Shown: positions 15,641 through 24,620, counted from the first letter of the stretch. The stretch: 64,000 nucleotides of DNA from Aureisphaera galaxeae (GCF_028561275.1 NZ_JAQQTF010000019.1:124001-188000); one strand, 5' to 3'. Made by a program: numbers and translations. Notes: generated by a model not told the origin, from the letters alone.

Positions 15641-17827
15641 ATGTCCACATTAAGATTTCAAGCAATCAAAGAGAGCCTAAACAGACCTTTGGTAGAGGTA
15701 AATGAGGCGGAACGTCGTTCCGCCATTTTTGGCGACAATGTATTCAATGAAGCGGCGATGCGTCAGTACATCACCAAGGAATCATTCAAAAGTGTAATCG
15801 ATGCCGTAGAGAACGGTTCTAAAATAGACCGTGGCGTGGCCGACCAGATTTCCACAGGAATGAAGGAATGGGCAATTTCCAAAGGAGCGACACACTATAC
15901 ACACTGGTTCCAGCCGTTAACCGGTTCTACTGCAGAAAAGCACGATGCCTTTTTCGAAACTACTGGCGGTGGTGGTGCCCTAGAAAAGTTTGGAGGTGGA
16001 CAATTGGTACAACAGGAGCCAGATGCTTCTTCCTTCCCAAATGGAGGAATCCGTAATACCTTCGAGGCACGTGGATATACCGCTTGGGATCCTACATCCC
16101 CAGCTTTCATTTATGGAACGACCTTGTGTATCCCAACTGTATTCGTTGCGTATACCGGAGAAGCTTTAGATAACAAAACCCCTTTGTTACGTGCGTTGCA
16201 GGCCGTAGATCATGCAGCCACCGCCGTAGCAAAGTATTTCGATAAAAATGTAACCAAGGTAAATCCTACCCTAGGATGGGAGCAGGAATATTTCCTTATT
16301 GATAAAGCGTTGGCAAAATCCAGACCGGATCTAAATTTGGCTGGAAGAACCCTATTGGGTCATGCCTCTGCAAAAGGGCAGCAATTGGATGACCACTATT
16401 TCGGTTCCATTCCTACCCGTGTCCTTAATTATATGAGAGACTTGGAGAACGAGTGTATGCTTTTGGGAATTCCTGTAAAGACGAGACACAATGAGGTAGC
16501 TCCTAACCAGTTTGAGTTGGCACCTATTTTTGAGGAAGCCAACCTTGCTGTTGATCACAACTCCTTATTAATGGATGTGATGAACAAGGTTGCAGACCGA
16601 CATAGCTTTAAGGTATTATTGCACGAGAAGCCTTTCGCGGGAATCAACGGTAGTGGTAAGCACAACAACTGGTCTTTGGCGACCAACACGGGTGTCAACC
16701 TATTGAGCCCGGGAAGTACTCCTATGAAAAACCTTCAGTTCCTTACCTTCTTTATCAATACGATTAGCGCGGTAAACGAATATGAAGAATTGTTGCGTTC
16801 TGCCATTGCCAGTGCGAGTAACGATCACCGATTGGGAGCTAACGAAGCACCTCCAGCGATCATTTCTGTATTCATCGGGTCTCAGTTAACAGCTGTATTG
16901 GACGAATTGGAAAAACTAAAGAACGGAAAATTATCTCCAGAAGATAAGACCGAATTAAAATTGAATGTGGTAGGGAAGATTCCGGAGATCCTATTGGATA
17001 ATACCGATCGTAACCGAACCTCTCCATTTGCCTTTACAGGAAACAAGTTCGAATTTAGAGCCGTTGGTTCTACAGCGAACTGTGCTAAGCCTATGACTGT
17101 ATTGAATGCAATCATGGCGAAGCAGCTTATCGATTTCAAATCGAAAGTGGACGCACTTATAAAGGACAAGGGAATGAAGAAAGACGATGCGATCTTCAAT
17201 GTATTGAAACAATATATTAAGGATTCCAAGCGCATCCGTTTTGAAGGAGATGGTTATGGTGAAGCCTGGGAAAAGGAAGCTGCGAAGCGAAAGTTGAGCA
17301 ACAACAAAACCACTCCACAGGCATTGAAGGCCCAAGTGTCTAAGAAAACCATCGCATTGTACGAGGAACTAGGTATCATGAGTAAGGTAGAGATCGAAGC
17401 GCGCCATGAGATCGAGGTAGAGGAGTACGCCATGCGTATTCAGATAGAAGGGCGTGTATTGGGTGATATAGCGAGAAACCACGTAATTCCTACGGGAATC
17501 CATTATCAGAACATCTTAATTGAAAATGTTCAGGGATTGAAGGATATCTATGGTAAAGGCTTTAAGAAGTACGCTGGTGAGCAAATGGAGCTTATCGAAG
17601 CCATAAGTGGACACATCGCTAAGATCAATAAAGGAATCACCGATATGATCAACGAACGCAAAAAAGCCAATAAGCTAGAAGATACAGAAAAACGCGCCTT
17701 CGCTTATTGTGATAAAGTGAAGCCTTACTTTGATGAGATTAGGTATCACTGCGATAAATTAGAACTCTTGGTAGATGACGAAATTTGGCCATTGACCAAG
17801 TACAGGGAACTATTGTTTACACATTAA
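15641..17827 (+). CDS. glnN: Glutamine synthetase type III
   Basis: A 728-residue enzyme that makes glutamine from glutamate, ammonia and ATP. Length and blocks match GSIII rather than the 450-residue GSI: YTHWFQPLTGSTAEKHDAFF, WEQEYFLIDKALA, GINGSGKHNNWSLATNTGVN, DNTDRNRTSPFAFTGNKFEF and a long C-terminal helical extension. GSIII forms double-ring dodecamers and is the common ammonia-assimilating form in Bacteroidota. It is single-gene, with its own promoter upstream and a strong terminator 25 bp after the stop. Confidence 0.97.
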   Translation: MSTLRFQAIKESLNRPLVEVNEAERRSAIFGDNVFNEAAMRQYITKESFKSVIDAVENGSKIDRGVADQISTGMKEWAISKGATHYTHWFQPLTGSTAEKHDAFFETTGGGGALEKFGGGQLVQQEPDASSFPNGGIRNTFEARGYTAWDPTSPAFIYGTTLCIPTVFVAYTGEALDNKTPLLRALQAVDHAATAVAKYFDKNVTKVNPTLGWEQEYFLIDKALAKSRPDLNLAGRTLLGHASAKGQQLDDHYFGSIPTRVLNYMRDLENECMLLGIPVKTRHNEVAPNQFELAPIFEEANLAVDHNSLLMDVMNKVADRHSFKVLLHEKPFAGINGSGKHNNWSLATNTGVNLLSPGSTPMKNLQFLTFFINTISAVNEYEELLRSAIASASNDHRLGANEAPPAIISVFIGSQLTAVLDELEKLKNGKLSPEDKTELKLNVVGKIPEILLDNTDRNRTSPFAFTGNKFEFRAVGSTANCAKPMTVLNAIMAKQLIDFKSKVDALIKDKGMKKDDAIFNVLKQYIKDSKRIRFEGDGYGEAWEKEAAKRKLSNNKTTPQALKAQVSKKTIALYEELGIMSKVEIEARHEIEVEEYAMRIQIEGRVLGDIARNHVIPTGIHYQNILIENVQGLKDIYGKGFKKYAGEQMELIEAISGHIAKINKGITDMINERKKANKLEDTEKRAFAYCDKVKPYFDEIRYHCDKLELLVDDEIWPLTKYRELLFTH

Positions 17828-17851
17828 TAATTGTTGGCAAATAATTGTAGG

Positions 17852-17885
17852 GCCCCGCGAGAAATCGCGGGGCTTTCTCTTTTTA
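17852..17885 (+). terminator. Rho-independent terminator of glnN
   Basis: Perfect 9-bp stem GCCCCGCGA / TCGCGGGGC with GAAA loop (17852-17873), followed by TTTCTCTTTTTA. Confidence 0.9.
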
Positions 17886-18402
17886 TAGACATGTAGGAAA
17901 TTACACCGAAAGGTATTCCTTAACCCTATGAAAATGAGTAGCTAAGTACTTATATATCTGATTTTCAAGCAGAAAAGCGGCATTTTTCGAATTGTAAGAA
18001 AACTACGGTAATTTTAACAAAAAATTAACATTTCGAAATTTAGGTGCTTTTTGTGCCTTTCGCCGATTTTTTAATGTGGGTCATCCAACAACCAAAATTC
18101 CTTTAACGCGTAAATTCTTACAAAACGTTTTCGACCCCGAATGTGTACGTATTAGTACGTATATAACTTACGGTTTTTTTTCACATCTTTGAAATGCAAT
18201 TGACCGTTGAAAAGCAAAATCACAACTAGTCATAACCCTTCAACGGATTGCATTCTCCTCAACATAAATTATCCCAAACAGCCCCGGGTTGTTCGTACGC
18301 TTTTGTATGAACGACACAACGTTCTACCGCTTAATTTGAGCGGCTTATAATATGTGTAATCTATTGTTTAACAATTATTTATTAACCTTTATCAATTTAA
18401 TT
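17886..18402 (+). promoter_or_regulatory. Long upstream/leader region of the curli operon
   Basis: A 517-bp stretch with no credible gene. Two direct copies of GTACGTAT begin at 18145 and 18155 (10-bp period, one helical turn), a possible tandem regulator site. CATCTTTG near 18184-18191 is one base from a -7 element, so transcription probably starts near 18200. The resulting leader of about 200 nt holds a hairpin GTTGTTCGTAC / GTATGAACGAC (18288-18315, two G-U pairs). A long structured 5' leader suits post-transcriptional control of amyloid genes; that is inference. Confidence 0.4.
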
Positions 18403-19383
18403 ATGAAAAAACTAATGTTAAGTGCGGCTTTCATCATGTGCGTAGCGACTATGTTCGGGCAAATGAATGTGAGCACTGTGACCCAGACGGGCAATGGCAA
18501 TGGCTCGGCTGTTAACCAGAGTGGTTTTATGAACCTTTCTGATGTAGACCAAACAGGAGACGGAAACTCTGCCGAAGTTGATCAATCAGGTGTGACCAAT
18601 GATTCTGATGTAGATCAGATTGGTGACGACAACCAATTCGATGTGGATCAGGTTGGTACAGACAACGAAGCAGATGTGTACCAAGAAGGTAACCGTAACC
18701 TAGGAGGAGGTCCTTCTTTAAACTGGGGAACTGTACAACAAGGAGAGCGTAACTACTCTACTACTTCTTCTGTAGGAGACGATAACAACGCCGGTACAGC
18801 TCAAGTAGGTGCTGATAACACTGCTGCTATCGATCAAGCAGGTAACCGTAACATGGCCAATGGAGGAAACTTTGGTATTTTCCAAATTGGTGATGAGAAC
18901 GACTACACTACTACTCAAATAGGAGACGATAACTTCGCAAACACTACTCAGTTCGGAGACCGTAACAACGGAAACTTCCTTTGGGGAACCCGTCAGCAAG
19001 GAAATGGAAACTCTGCTACGAGTGACCAAGATGGAGACGATAACGACTCTGGAACAGGTCAGTTTGGAGATGGAAACATTTCTAGCATCGTACAAGTAGG
19101 TAACCGTAACGACGCCAATGGATCTTTCTATGGTAACTTCCAAGTAGGTAACGGTAACACCGCTGCTATTTCTCAAACGGGAGATGACAACGACGCTCAG
19201 AATACTCAGTTAGGAGATGGTAATGACGCTACTGCAACTCAGGACGGTGTGTTCAACTTCAGCCGTATTACTCAGGATGGGAACTTCAACTTCGCTAACA
19301 CTAGCCAAACAGGATCTTCTCACTCTAGTATTGTAGACCAAATTGGAAACGGAAACGGTTCTGTAGTAACTCAAAGTAACTAA
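18403..19383 (+). CDS. Curlin-repeat amyloid subunit 1 (CsgA-like)
   Basis: A 326-residue secreted protein, signal peptide MKKLMLSAAFIMCVATMFGQ; the ATG at 18403 is preferred over one 51 bp upstream because it gives a clean signal. The mature part is almost entirely curlin half-repeats of about 11 residues with Q-x-G-x-x-N cores (DVDQTGDGNSAEVDQSG). Four longer loops interrupt the register (RNLGGGPSLNWG, RNMANGGNFGIFQ, NNGNFLWGTRQQG, NDANGSFYGNFQ). Stacked repeats form the cross-beta solenoid of curli fibres outside the cell. Very rich in D, N, G and Q, no Cys in the mature part. About 50 bp separate it from the second subunit gene. Confidence 0.92.
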   Translation: MKKLMLSAAFIMCVATMFGQMNVSTVTQTGNGNGSAVNQSGFMNLSDVDQTGDGNSAEVDQSGVTNDSDVDQIGDDNQFDVDQVGTDNEADVYQEGNRNLGGGPSLNWGTVQQGERNYSTTSSVGDDNNAGTAQVGADNTAAIDQAGNRNMANGGNFGIFQIGDENDYTTTQIGDDNFANTTQFGDRNNGNFLWGTRQQGNGNSATSDQDGDDNDSGTGQFGDGNISSIVQVGNRNDANGSFYGNFQVGNGNTAAISQTGDDNDAQNTQLGDGNDATATQDGVFNFSRITQDGNFNFANTSQTGSSHSSIVDQIGNGNGSVVTQSN

Positions 19384-19432
19384 TAATAAATAAGTATTTA
19401 ATTAACCAAATTTTAATAAACAAACAAGAATT

Positions 19433-20488
19433 ATGAAAAATTTAGTATTAACAGTGGCCGCTCTTTTCTGTGTAGCGATCGCTTTTGGACAAGGGAACAT
19501 CAGTACAGTTACCCAAACAGGTAGCGGGAACAGTTCTTCTGTAAGTCAGGCAGGTTTATTGAACCTTTCTGATGTAGATCAAACTGGAGACGGAAACGCT
19601 TCCGAAGTAACTCAAAGTGGTTCATTCAACGACTCTGACGTAGATCAGATCGGTGATGACAACGATTTTGATGTAGATCAAGTAGGTGCTGATAACGACG
19701 CTGATGTATACCAAGAAGGTAACCGTAACTTAGGTGGTGGTCCTTCTCTAATCTGGGGTACGCGTCAGTTAGGTAACGAGAACTACTCATCTACATCCTC
19801 TATTGGAGATGACAACAACGCTGGTACGTCACAAGAAGGTGATCGTAACTGGTCTGTTATCGACCAATTGGGTAATGGAAACATTGCTAACGGAGGTAAC
19901 TTCGGGGTTCGTCAGATTGGAGATGACAACGACAACCTTACTCAGCAGTATGGTAACGGAAACTTCTCTAACTCTTTCCAAACTGGAAACATGAACCACT
20001 TCATCACTACTCAGACTGGTGACGATAACTCTGCTGTTTCCGATCAGGATGGTAACCGTAACCAAGGTGGTGGACCTGGATTAATCTGGGGTATCCGTCA
20101 GGATGGTAACATGAACACGGCTTCTAACGATCAGGATGGAGACGACAACGACTCTGGTACTGGACAGTACGGAGACAGAAACTGGTCTTCTATTTCTCAG
20201 GACGGTAACCGTAACCTTGCTAACGGAGGATTCTTCGGAAACTACCAAGTAGGAAACGATAACATCGCAGACATTTCTCAAACAGGAGATGACAACGATG
20301 CTCAAAATAGACAAGAAGGAGATATGAACGAAGCGTATACTACTCAAGGTGGTGTATTCAACTTTAGCCGTACGCTTCAAGTTGGTGACTCTAACTTCAG
20401 TACTGTAAGCCAAAGCGGATCTAGTCACAACAGTCTTGTTGGACAGTTCGGTAACGGAAACAGCAGTTCTGTATCACAAAGTAACTAA
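19433..20488 (+). CDS. Curlin-repeat amyloid subunit 2 (CsgA-like)
   Basis: A 351-residue close paralogue of the preceding gene: signal peptide MKNLVLTVAALFCVAIAFGQ, then the same Q-x-G-x-x-N half-repeats and the same RNLGGGPSLIWG insertion, with one extra repeat block (GGGPGLIWGIRQDG). The N-terminal 90 and C-terminal 60 mature residues are nearly identical in plan to subunit 1, so the pair arose by tandem duplication. It ends QFGNGNSSSVSQSN. It is followed by an 8-bp-stem hairpin and the third subunit gene. Confidence 0.92.
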   Translation: MKNLVLTVAALFCVAIAFGQGNISTVTQTGSGNSSSVSQAGLLNLSDVDQTGDGNASEVTQSGSFNDSDVDQIGDDNDFDVDQVGADNDADVYQEGNRNLGGGPSLIWGTRQLGNENYSSTSSIGDDNNAGTSQEGDRNWSVIDQLGNGNIANGGNFGVRQIGDDNDNLTQQYGNGNFSNSFQTGNMNHFITTQTGDDNSAVSDQDGNRNQGGGPGLIWGIRQDGNMNTASNDQDGDDNDSGTGQYGDRNWSSISQDGNRNLANGGFFGNYQVGNDNIADISQTGDDNDAQNRQEGDMNEAYTTQGGVFNFSRTLQVGDSNFSTVSQSGSSHNSLVGQFGNGNSSSVSQSN

Positions 20489-20499
20489 CCAATTTTTAA

Positions 20500-20531
20500 A
20501 GGTCCTGTGGGCCTAAGAATCTGCAGGACCT
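20500..20531 (+). other. Intercistronic hairpin between curlin subunits 2 and 3
   Basis: AGGTCCTG (20500-20507) pairs perfectly with CAGGACCT (20524-20531) across a 16-nt loop. No T-run follows, so it is not a standard terminator. An mRNA-stabilising or processing role is possible. Confidence 0.45.
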
Positions 20532-20548
20532 AATATATCTTTCTAACT

Positions 20549-21367
20549 ATGAAAAAAGTTCTAATATATGCGGTAGCCCTTCTCATTGGAGGAGTGTCCT
20601 ATGCGCAAATGAATACCAGCGATGTGTATCAGCTCGGGAGCGGTAACGATTCCGATGTGACACAGGTTGGGTACATGAACAACTCCGATGTTGACCAAAT
20701 AGGGGACGATAACGATAGTGACGTCCTTCAATATGGAGCCAATAACACTAGCAACGTTCTTCAAATGGGGAACTCTAATACGGCTTTTGTTTACCAATCG
20801 GGTGACTTCAATGGAAGTGGAGTTGGCCAAAATGGTGACGATAACGAAGCGTATGTGTCGCAAGTGGGAGCTGGTAACGGATCATTGGTGATCCAGAACG
20901 GAGATAGAAACTACTCCGACGTGGACCAAGACGGTACAAGCAATACTTCTGGTGTTGCTCAAACCGGTGACGACAATGAAAGTTACGTTGAACAGGATGG
21001 AACGCTCAACAATAGTAGCGTATTCCAAAGTGGTAACAGAAACTACAGTGAAGTAGACCAAACTGGATTCGGAAACTTTAGTGACGTAAAGCAGTTCGGT
21101 GACGATAACGATAGTGATGTTGACCAAACAGGAGATTATAACATTAGTGGAGTAATCCAAACAGGAAATAACAACGATAGTGTTGTATACCAAGATGGAT
21201 TATTCAATTCCAGTACTGTAGCACAAACTGGTGATGACAATTACAGTAACGTGTATCAGGACGGAATTGGTAACACAAGTACAGTTTCTCAAACGGGAAC
21301 TGGACACTCCAGCTATGTTACGCAACTCGGAAACGGAAACGGTTCCGTAGTTACACAGAGTAACTAA
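20549..21367 (+). CDS. Curlin-repeat amyloid subunit 3 (CsgA-like, most regular)
   Basis: A 272-residue secreted curlin protein: signal MKKVLIYAVALLIGGVSYAQ, then uninterrupted 22-residue units made of two half-repeats, such as NSDVDQIGDDNDSDVLQYG. It lacks the Gly-rich inserts of the other two subunits and so would form the most regular solenoid, about 10-11 full repeats. The ending HSSYVTQLGNGNGSVVTQSN is shared with subunit 1. A strong terminator directly follows, so the three structural genes can be made in excess over the export genes. Confidence 0.92.
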   Translation: MKKVLIYAVALLIGGVSYAQMNTSDVYQLGSGNDSDVTQVGYMNNSDVDQIGDDNDSDVLQYGANNTSNVLQMGNSNTAFVYQSGDFNGSGVGQNGDDNEAYVSQVGAGNGSLVIQNGDRNYSDVDQDGTSNTSGVAQTGDDNESYVEQDGTLNNSSVFQSGNRNYSEVDQTGFGNFSDVKQFGDDNDSDVDQTGDYNISGVIQTGNNNDSVVYQDGLFNSSTVAQTGDDNYSNVYQDGIGNTSTVSQTGTGHSSYVTQLGNGNGSVVTQSN

Positions 21368-21397
21368 GAAAAAGGATAGTCGCTTTTAACTCCTTAC

Positions 21398-21437
21398 AAA
21401 AAGGTGTAAGGGTGGAACTCCCGCCCTTACCCTTTTT
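21398..21437 (+). terminator. Internal terminator separating curlin subunits from csgB/E/F/G
   Basis: Left arm AAAAAGGTGTAAGGGTGG (21398-21415), loop AACTC, right arm CCGCCCTTACCCTTTTT (21421-21437). About 15 of 17 positions pair, with the T-run on the plus strand. It lies 30 bp after the third subunit's stop and 41 bp before the CsgB-like start, so it is a likely partial terminator within the cluster. Confidence 0.8.
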
Positions 21438-21477
21438 AATTATTTTGTATATTTATAGAAAGCATATAATTGCAGCT

Positions 21478-21981
21478 ATGTGGAATAAACTAACCATATT
21501 ATTAATCTTTGCGGGCGTAATGGCTTGTGGAACTGCGTTGGGGCAGACGTATCGCACCGATAATTCCGAAGCACTGCTACGAAGTGTGGAACGGGAAAGT
21601 GTTTCTTCGACTGCAATTTCCCAAACCAGTACACAACAAGCTGCGTCGAGCGCAATTTTTATCGAGCAGATTGGGGATGATAACAGAATCACTGCAAACA
21701 CGGATGCCAATAGTGTATCCTTCAACTTTCTTCAGAGAGGAGACGCTAACAATATTTACCTTAATGTAAAGGCCGAAGCTATTAACGAAACGGTGATCCA
21801 GAATGGAGATCGCCATAGCTTTGTAGACTTCAGCAGTGGTAGTAGCGTTCACAACTTACAATTGATTCAGGATGGAAATGGGCAAAACCTTACCCTGTAC
21901 GGGAAAAATTCCATTTCTGAAGAAATGAAGATCAATATGACCGGGGATTCCCAGTCCATCATTATTAGAAACTTCAACTAG
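21478..21981 (+). CDS. CsgB-like protein with degenerate curlin repeats
   Basis: A 167-residue secreted protein. The ATG at 21478 gives signal MWNKLTILLIFAGVMACGTALG; a start 66 bp upstream would lie across the terminator and was rejected. The mature part has a Ser/Thr-rich lead, then four or five degenerate repeats: FIEQIGDDNRITANT, FLQRGDANNIYLNV, VIQNGDRHSFVDF, LIQDGNGQNLTLYG. Low repeat purity, small size and position between subunits and export genes fit the surface nucleator CsgB. The nucleation role is inferred. It lies 8 bp before csgE. Confidence 0.8.
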   Translation: MWNKLTILLIFAGVMACGTALGQTYRTDNSEALLRSVERESVSSTAISQTSTQQAASSAIFIEQIGDDNRITANTDANSVSFNFLQRGDANNIYLNVKAEAINETVIQNGDRHSFVDFSSGSSVHNLQLIQDGNGQNLTLYGKNSISEEMKINMTGDSQSIIIRNFN

Positions 21982-21989
21982 CAGATATC

Positions 21990-22766
21990 ATGGATCGTGC
22001 TGCGATTCTCATTGCTTTATTGTGTTTCTCCCTCTTTTCCGCCGGGTGTCACGCCCAGATTTACAATGCCGAAATCGAGGCCAAGATCGATATTGTTTCT
22101 AACGGAGAGTTTTATGATGTTACCGGCTTTGCTATCAACAAAACCGATGGTGATAAGTCGTTGCGGTATGTTCTAAGCATATTCAAAAACGATTCTATTG
22201 GTAACAACCTTTCCAAAGACGAAAAAGCCGATCGTGTTGTATTGCGATCTGGTGAAAAGAAACGCCTTCCTACTTTAAATGTAAATGCCAAATTGCAAAC
22301 GCGTACCATTGCGTTGCTACTCATTTACGACAAGGATGATAGAATTCTTGGGAAAGACCGAATTATAATGAATGAAATAAAAGACACTGAGGTAGAAAAT
22401 AAAATTGTAGAACAGAATAACTCTATCTCGGATGACAAGGTATACAGCGGAGCCGATGGAGTGGTCCTCAAAGGGATTGTGGTAGAAAATACCAAAACCA
22501 AACCTGGTAGGGATTTTTATAGAGACTATGCGCAGCAGTATAATTTGAATCAAATTGAAGGTGAAGAAGTCGTGGTGGTGAATGAGGTATTTGGCTTAGG
22601 CACAAGCACCAAAATACAGGTGCAGGTAGGAGATGCCATCATCTTTCAATTTTTTGTAAACCCAAGAGCAGATTTTTTGGACCAGATGGTGCAATCTGCC
22701 ATATGGAGAACCAATACGTACTTTAACCAATTGAGGAAAAGTAGGAGTTTGGTTAAAAAGTATTAG
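21990..22766 (+). CDS. csgE: CsgE with an additional N-terminal Ig-like (CsgH-type?) domain
   Basis: A 258-residue periplasmic protein; signal peptide to about residue 22 (FSAGCHAQ). The C-terminal 115 residues are CsgE, the adaptor that caps CsgG and directs subunits: GVVLKGIVVENTKTKPGRDF, NQIEGEEVVVVNEVFGLG and TKIQVQVGDAIIFQFFVNP. E. coli CsgE is only about 129 residues, so the preceding 110-residue domain (EIEAKIDIVSNGEFYDVTGF ... SLRYVLSIFK) is extra. Its all-beta pattern and placement resemble CsgH/CsgC chaperones that hold subunits unfolded; that match is by eye. Gene order csgB-E-F-G is tight. Confidence 0.88.
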   Translation: MDRAAILIALLCFSLFSAGCHAQIYNAEIEAKIDIVSNGEFYDVTGFAINKTDGDKSLRYVLSIFKNDSIGNNLSKDEKADRVVLRSGEKKRLPTLNVNAKLQTRTIALLLIYDKDDRILGKDRIIMNEIKDTEVENKIVEQNNSISDDKVYSGADGVVLKGIVVENTKTKPGRDFYRDYAQQYNLNQIEGEEVVVVNEVFGLGTSTKIQVQVGDAIIFQFFVNPRADFLDQMVQSAIWRTNTYFNQLRKSRSLVKKY

Positions 22767-22776
22767 ATTTATAGAT

Positions 22777-23169
22777 ATGAAAACAATCCTGACCCTATCC
22801 ATACTGTTTGTTTCCTTTGCTGCCTTTGGGCAACAATTGGTGTACAAACCCGTGAACCCCGCATTTGGAGGGGATACATTCAATCATCAATGGCTTCTTA
22901 ATGCGGCGAACGCCCAGAATTCTTTTACGGATCCTAACGATAATGACGAACGAACCGATTTACAGGAATTTACCGATGATCTAAACAGACAATTGCTCAA
23001 CCAATTGGAGCGAAGTATTTTTTCCAGTCAATTAGGAGATGGCCTCGAGGAAGGAACCTTTACGTTTGGAAGTTTAGAGTTGGAGATTTTCGATTCGGGA
23101 GAAGGTCTCGTCATTAATATTCTGGATACTTCCACCGGGGAACAGACACAGATCATCGTTCCTAATTAA
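22777..23169 (+). CDS. csgF: Curli assembly factor CsgF
   Basis: A 130-residue secreted protein: signal MKTILTLSILFVSFAAFGQ, then QLVYKPVNPAFGGDTFNHQW, the conserved N-terminal peptide that inserts in the CsgG pore in E. coli. A short C-terminal domain (LELEIFDSGEGLVINILDTS) follows. CsgF links the export pore to the CsgB nucleator at the cell surface. Length matches the family (about 138). It is 10 bp from csgE and 20 bp from csgG. Confidence 0.94.
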   Translation: MKTILTLSILFVSFAAFGQQLVYKPVNPAFGGDTFNHQWLLNAANAQNSFTDPNDNDERTDLQEFTDDLNRQLLNQLERSIFSSQLGDGLEEGTFTFGSLELEIFDSGEGLVINILDTSTGEQTQIIVPN

Positions 23170-23189
23170 CAACAACCTATATATTCTTA

Positions 23190-24608
23190 ATGAAGAAGCT
23201 ATTCTATTTATTGGTTGCAAGCCAGCTATTCACGGCCTGCGGCACCTATTTCAACCAACCCTATAAACCGGAGAACGCTCGTATTGGGGAACGTACCCCT
23301 AGAAGTCAGATTCTGGAAGATTTTCCATTACCACAGGAACCTGTAGTGGTTGGGGTGTATAATTTTAAGGATCAGACTGGGCAATATAAAAGTGTGGAAA
23401 ACGGAAGTACGTTTAGTACGGCGGTGAGTCAGGGTGCCACGACCATGCTTATAAAGGCCTTAGAAGATTCTAAATGGTTTACTCCCATTGAAAGGGAGAA
23501 CCTTAACAACTTATTGAACGAAAGAAATATCATTCGAACCACTCGGGATGAGTTCAGAAAAACGACCAATCCCAACGAACCCAAATTACCTCCCTTGTTA
23601 TTTGCAGGGATTTTGTTGGAAGGGGGAATTGTTTCCTACGATTCTAATATCGTAACGGGAGGAGTAGGCGCTCGGTATTTTGGAGTGGGTGGTTCTACCC
23701 AGTACCGTCAGGATAGAATAACCATTTACCTAAGGGCGGTTTCTACGGCCAATGGTAAAATTCTTAAAACGGTCTACGTTTCCAAAACCATACTTTCACA
23801 GGCTGTCGATGCCAGTTTGTTCCGTTATGTGAATTTCCAACGATTATTGGAAGCGGAAACGGGGATGACGAAAAACGAACCCGTACAATTGGCTATGAAA
23901 GATGCTATTGAAAAGGCTGTAGAATCGTTAATTATAGAAGGTATCATGGACCAGTTGTGGAGCACCCAAGAAGGAGGCGATACCAACCAAAGGCTGGTAG
24001 ATGCCTATTTGGAAGAAAAAGCTTTAGAAGAATCCACGTTATTGTACAGCAGACGCCAACGTGCCCGCGATTTCTATGGTACGGTGAATGCTTCGGGTTT
24101 CGCAACCATTATGAATGGTGACTATCAAAAGAAACCCTTGTCGTATGGAGGCTCTCTGGGATATTCGCATAAACTCGCCAACCATTTCAACATCAATGCG
24201 AATTTCACCTATCAGAATTTTGAAAGTAGTTTCAATTTCGACAAAGAGTTCTTCAGTACGGATCTAAACTTAGAATATATTGTATTGCCATACGATAACT
24301 TTACGCCATTTGTATATGGCGGGGGTGGAGTACTTTTCGACCCCGCGAGCACACAATCTCCTTTTGGGAAGTTAGATCCCGCGCCTAAAGTACAAGGCGG
24401 GGTTGGTGTCATTGCACAACTAACGGACCGATGGGCAATACGTGGATTCTTTGAATCTGACCTTCTCTTTACAGACGAACTGGATGGTCTGGAAAACGGA
24501 AAAAGGGACGATTATTATTACAACTTTGGTTTGGGTGTTAGTTTCTCTCTTGGTAAAAAGAAGAGGACAGCACCATTGGAAATTGAGGGAATTGGTAATT
24601 CTAACTAA
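23190..24608 (+). CDS. csgG: CsgG curli export pore with C-terminal beta-barrel extension
   Basis: A 472-residue lipoprotein (signal MKKLFYLLVASQLFTAC). Residues about 25-265 are CsgG, the nonameric outer-membrane channel for curli subunits: PVVVGVYNFKDQTGQYK, TMLIKALEDSKWFTPIEREN, GARYFGVGGSTQYRQDRITI and VETGMTKNEPVQLA-type blocks. E. coli CsgG is 277 residues. Here the last 170 residues (SYGGSLGYSHKLANHFNINA ... FVYGGGGVLFD ... YYYNFGLGVSFSLGK) have alternating strands and a terminal aromatic typical of an OmpW/OmpA-type 8-strand barrel. Whether nine such barrels surround the pore is an open question. Confidence 0.92.
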   Translation: MKKLFYLLVASQLFTACGTYFNQPYKPENARIGERTPRSQILEDFPLPQEPVVVGVYNFKDQTGQYKSVENGSTFSTAVSQGATTMLIKALEDSKWFTPIERENLNNLLNERNIIRTTRDEFRKTTNPNEPKLPPLLFAGILLEGGIVSYDSNIVTGGVGARYFGVGGSTQYRQDRITIYLRAVSTANGKILKTVYVSKTILSQAVDASLFRYVNFQRLLEAETGMTKNEPVQLAMKDAIEKAVESLIIEGIMDQLWSTQEGGDTNQRLVDAYLEEKALEESTLLYSRRQRARDFYGTVNASGFATIMNGDYQKKPLSYGGSLGYSHKLANHFNINANFTYQNFESSFNFDKEFFSTDLNLEYIVLPYDNFTPFVYGGGGVLFDPASTQSPFGKLDPAPKVQGGVGVIAQLTDRWAIRGFFESDLLFTDELDGLENGKRDDYYYNFGLGVSFSLGKKKRTAPLEIEGIGNSN

Positions 24609-24620
24609 GGTAAATTAGAA

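Noticed and set aside
18718-19176. Long minus-strand open frames inside the curlin subunit genes (also near 20081-20428 and 20882-21193)
   Set aside because: They are the antisense of repetitive Q-x-G-x-x-N codons, which avoid stops in the other strand. They have no signal, start context or plausible protein character.
18403-21367. Regular repeats that could look like a CRISPR or minisatellite
   Set aside because: The repeat period is in codons, encodes curlin units, and no unique spacers or cas genes are present.
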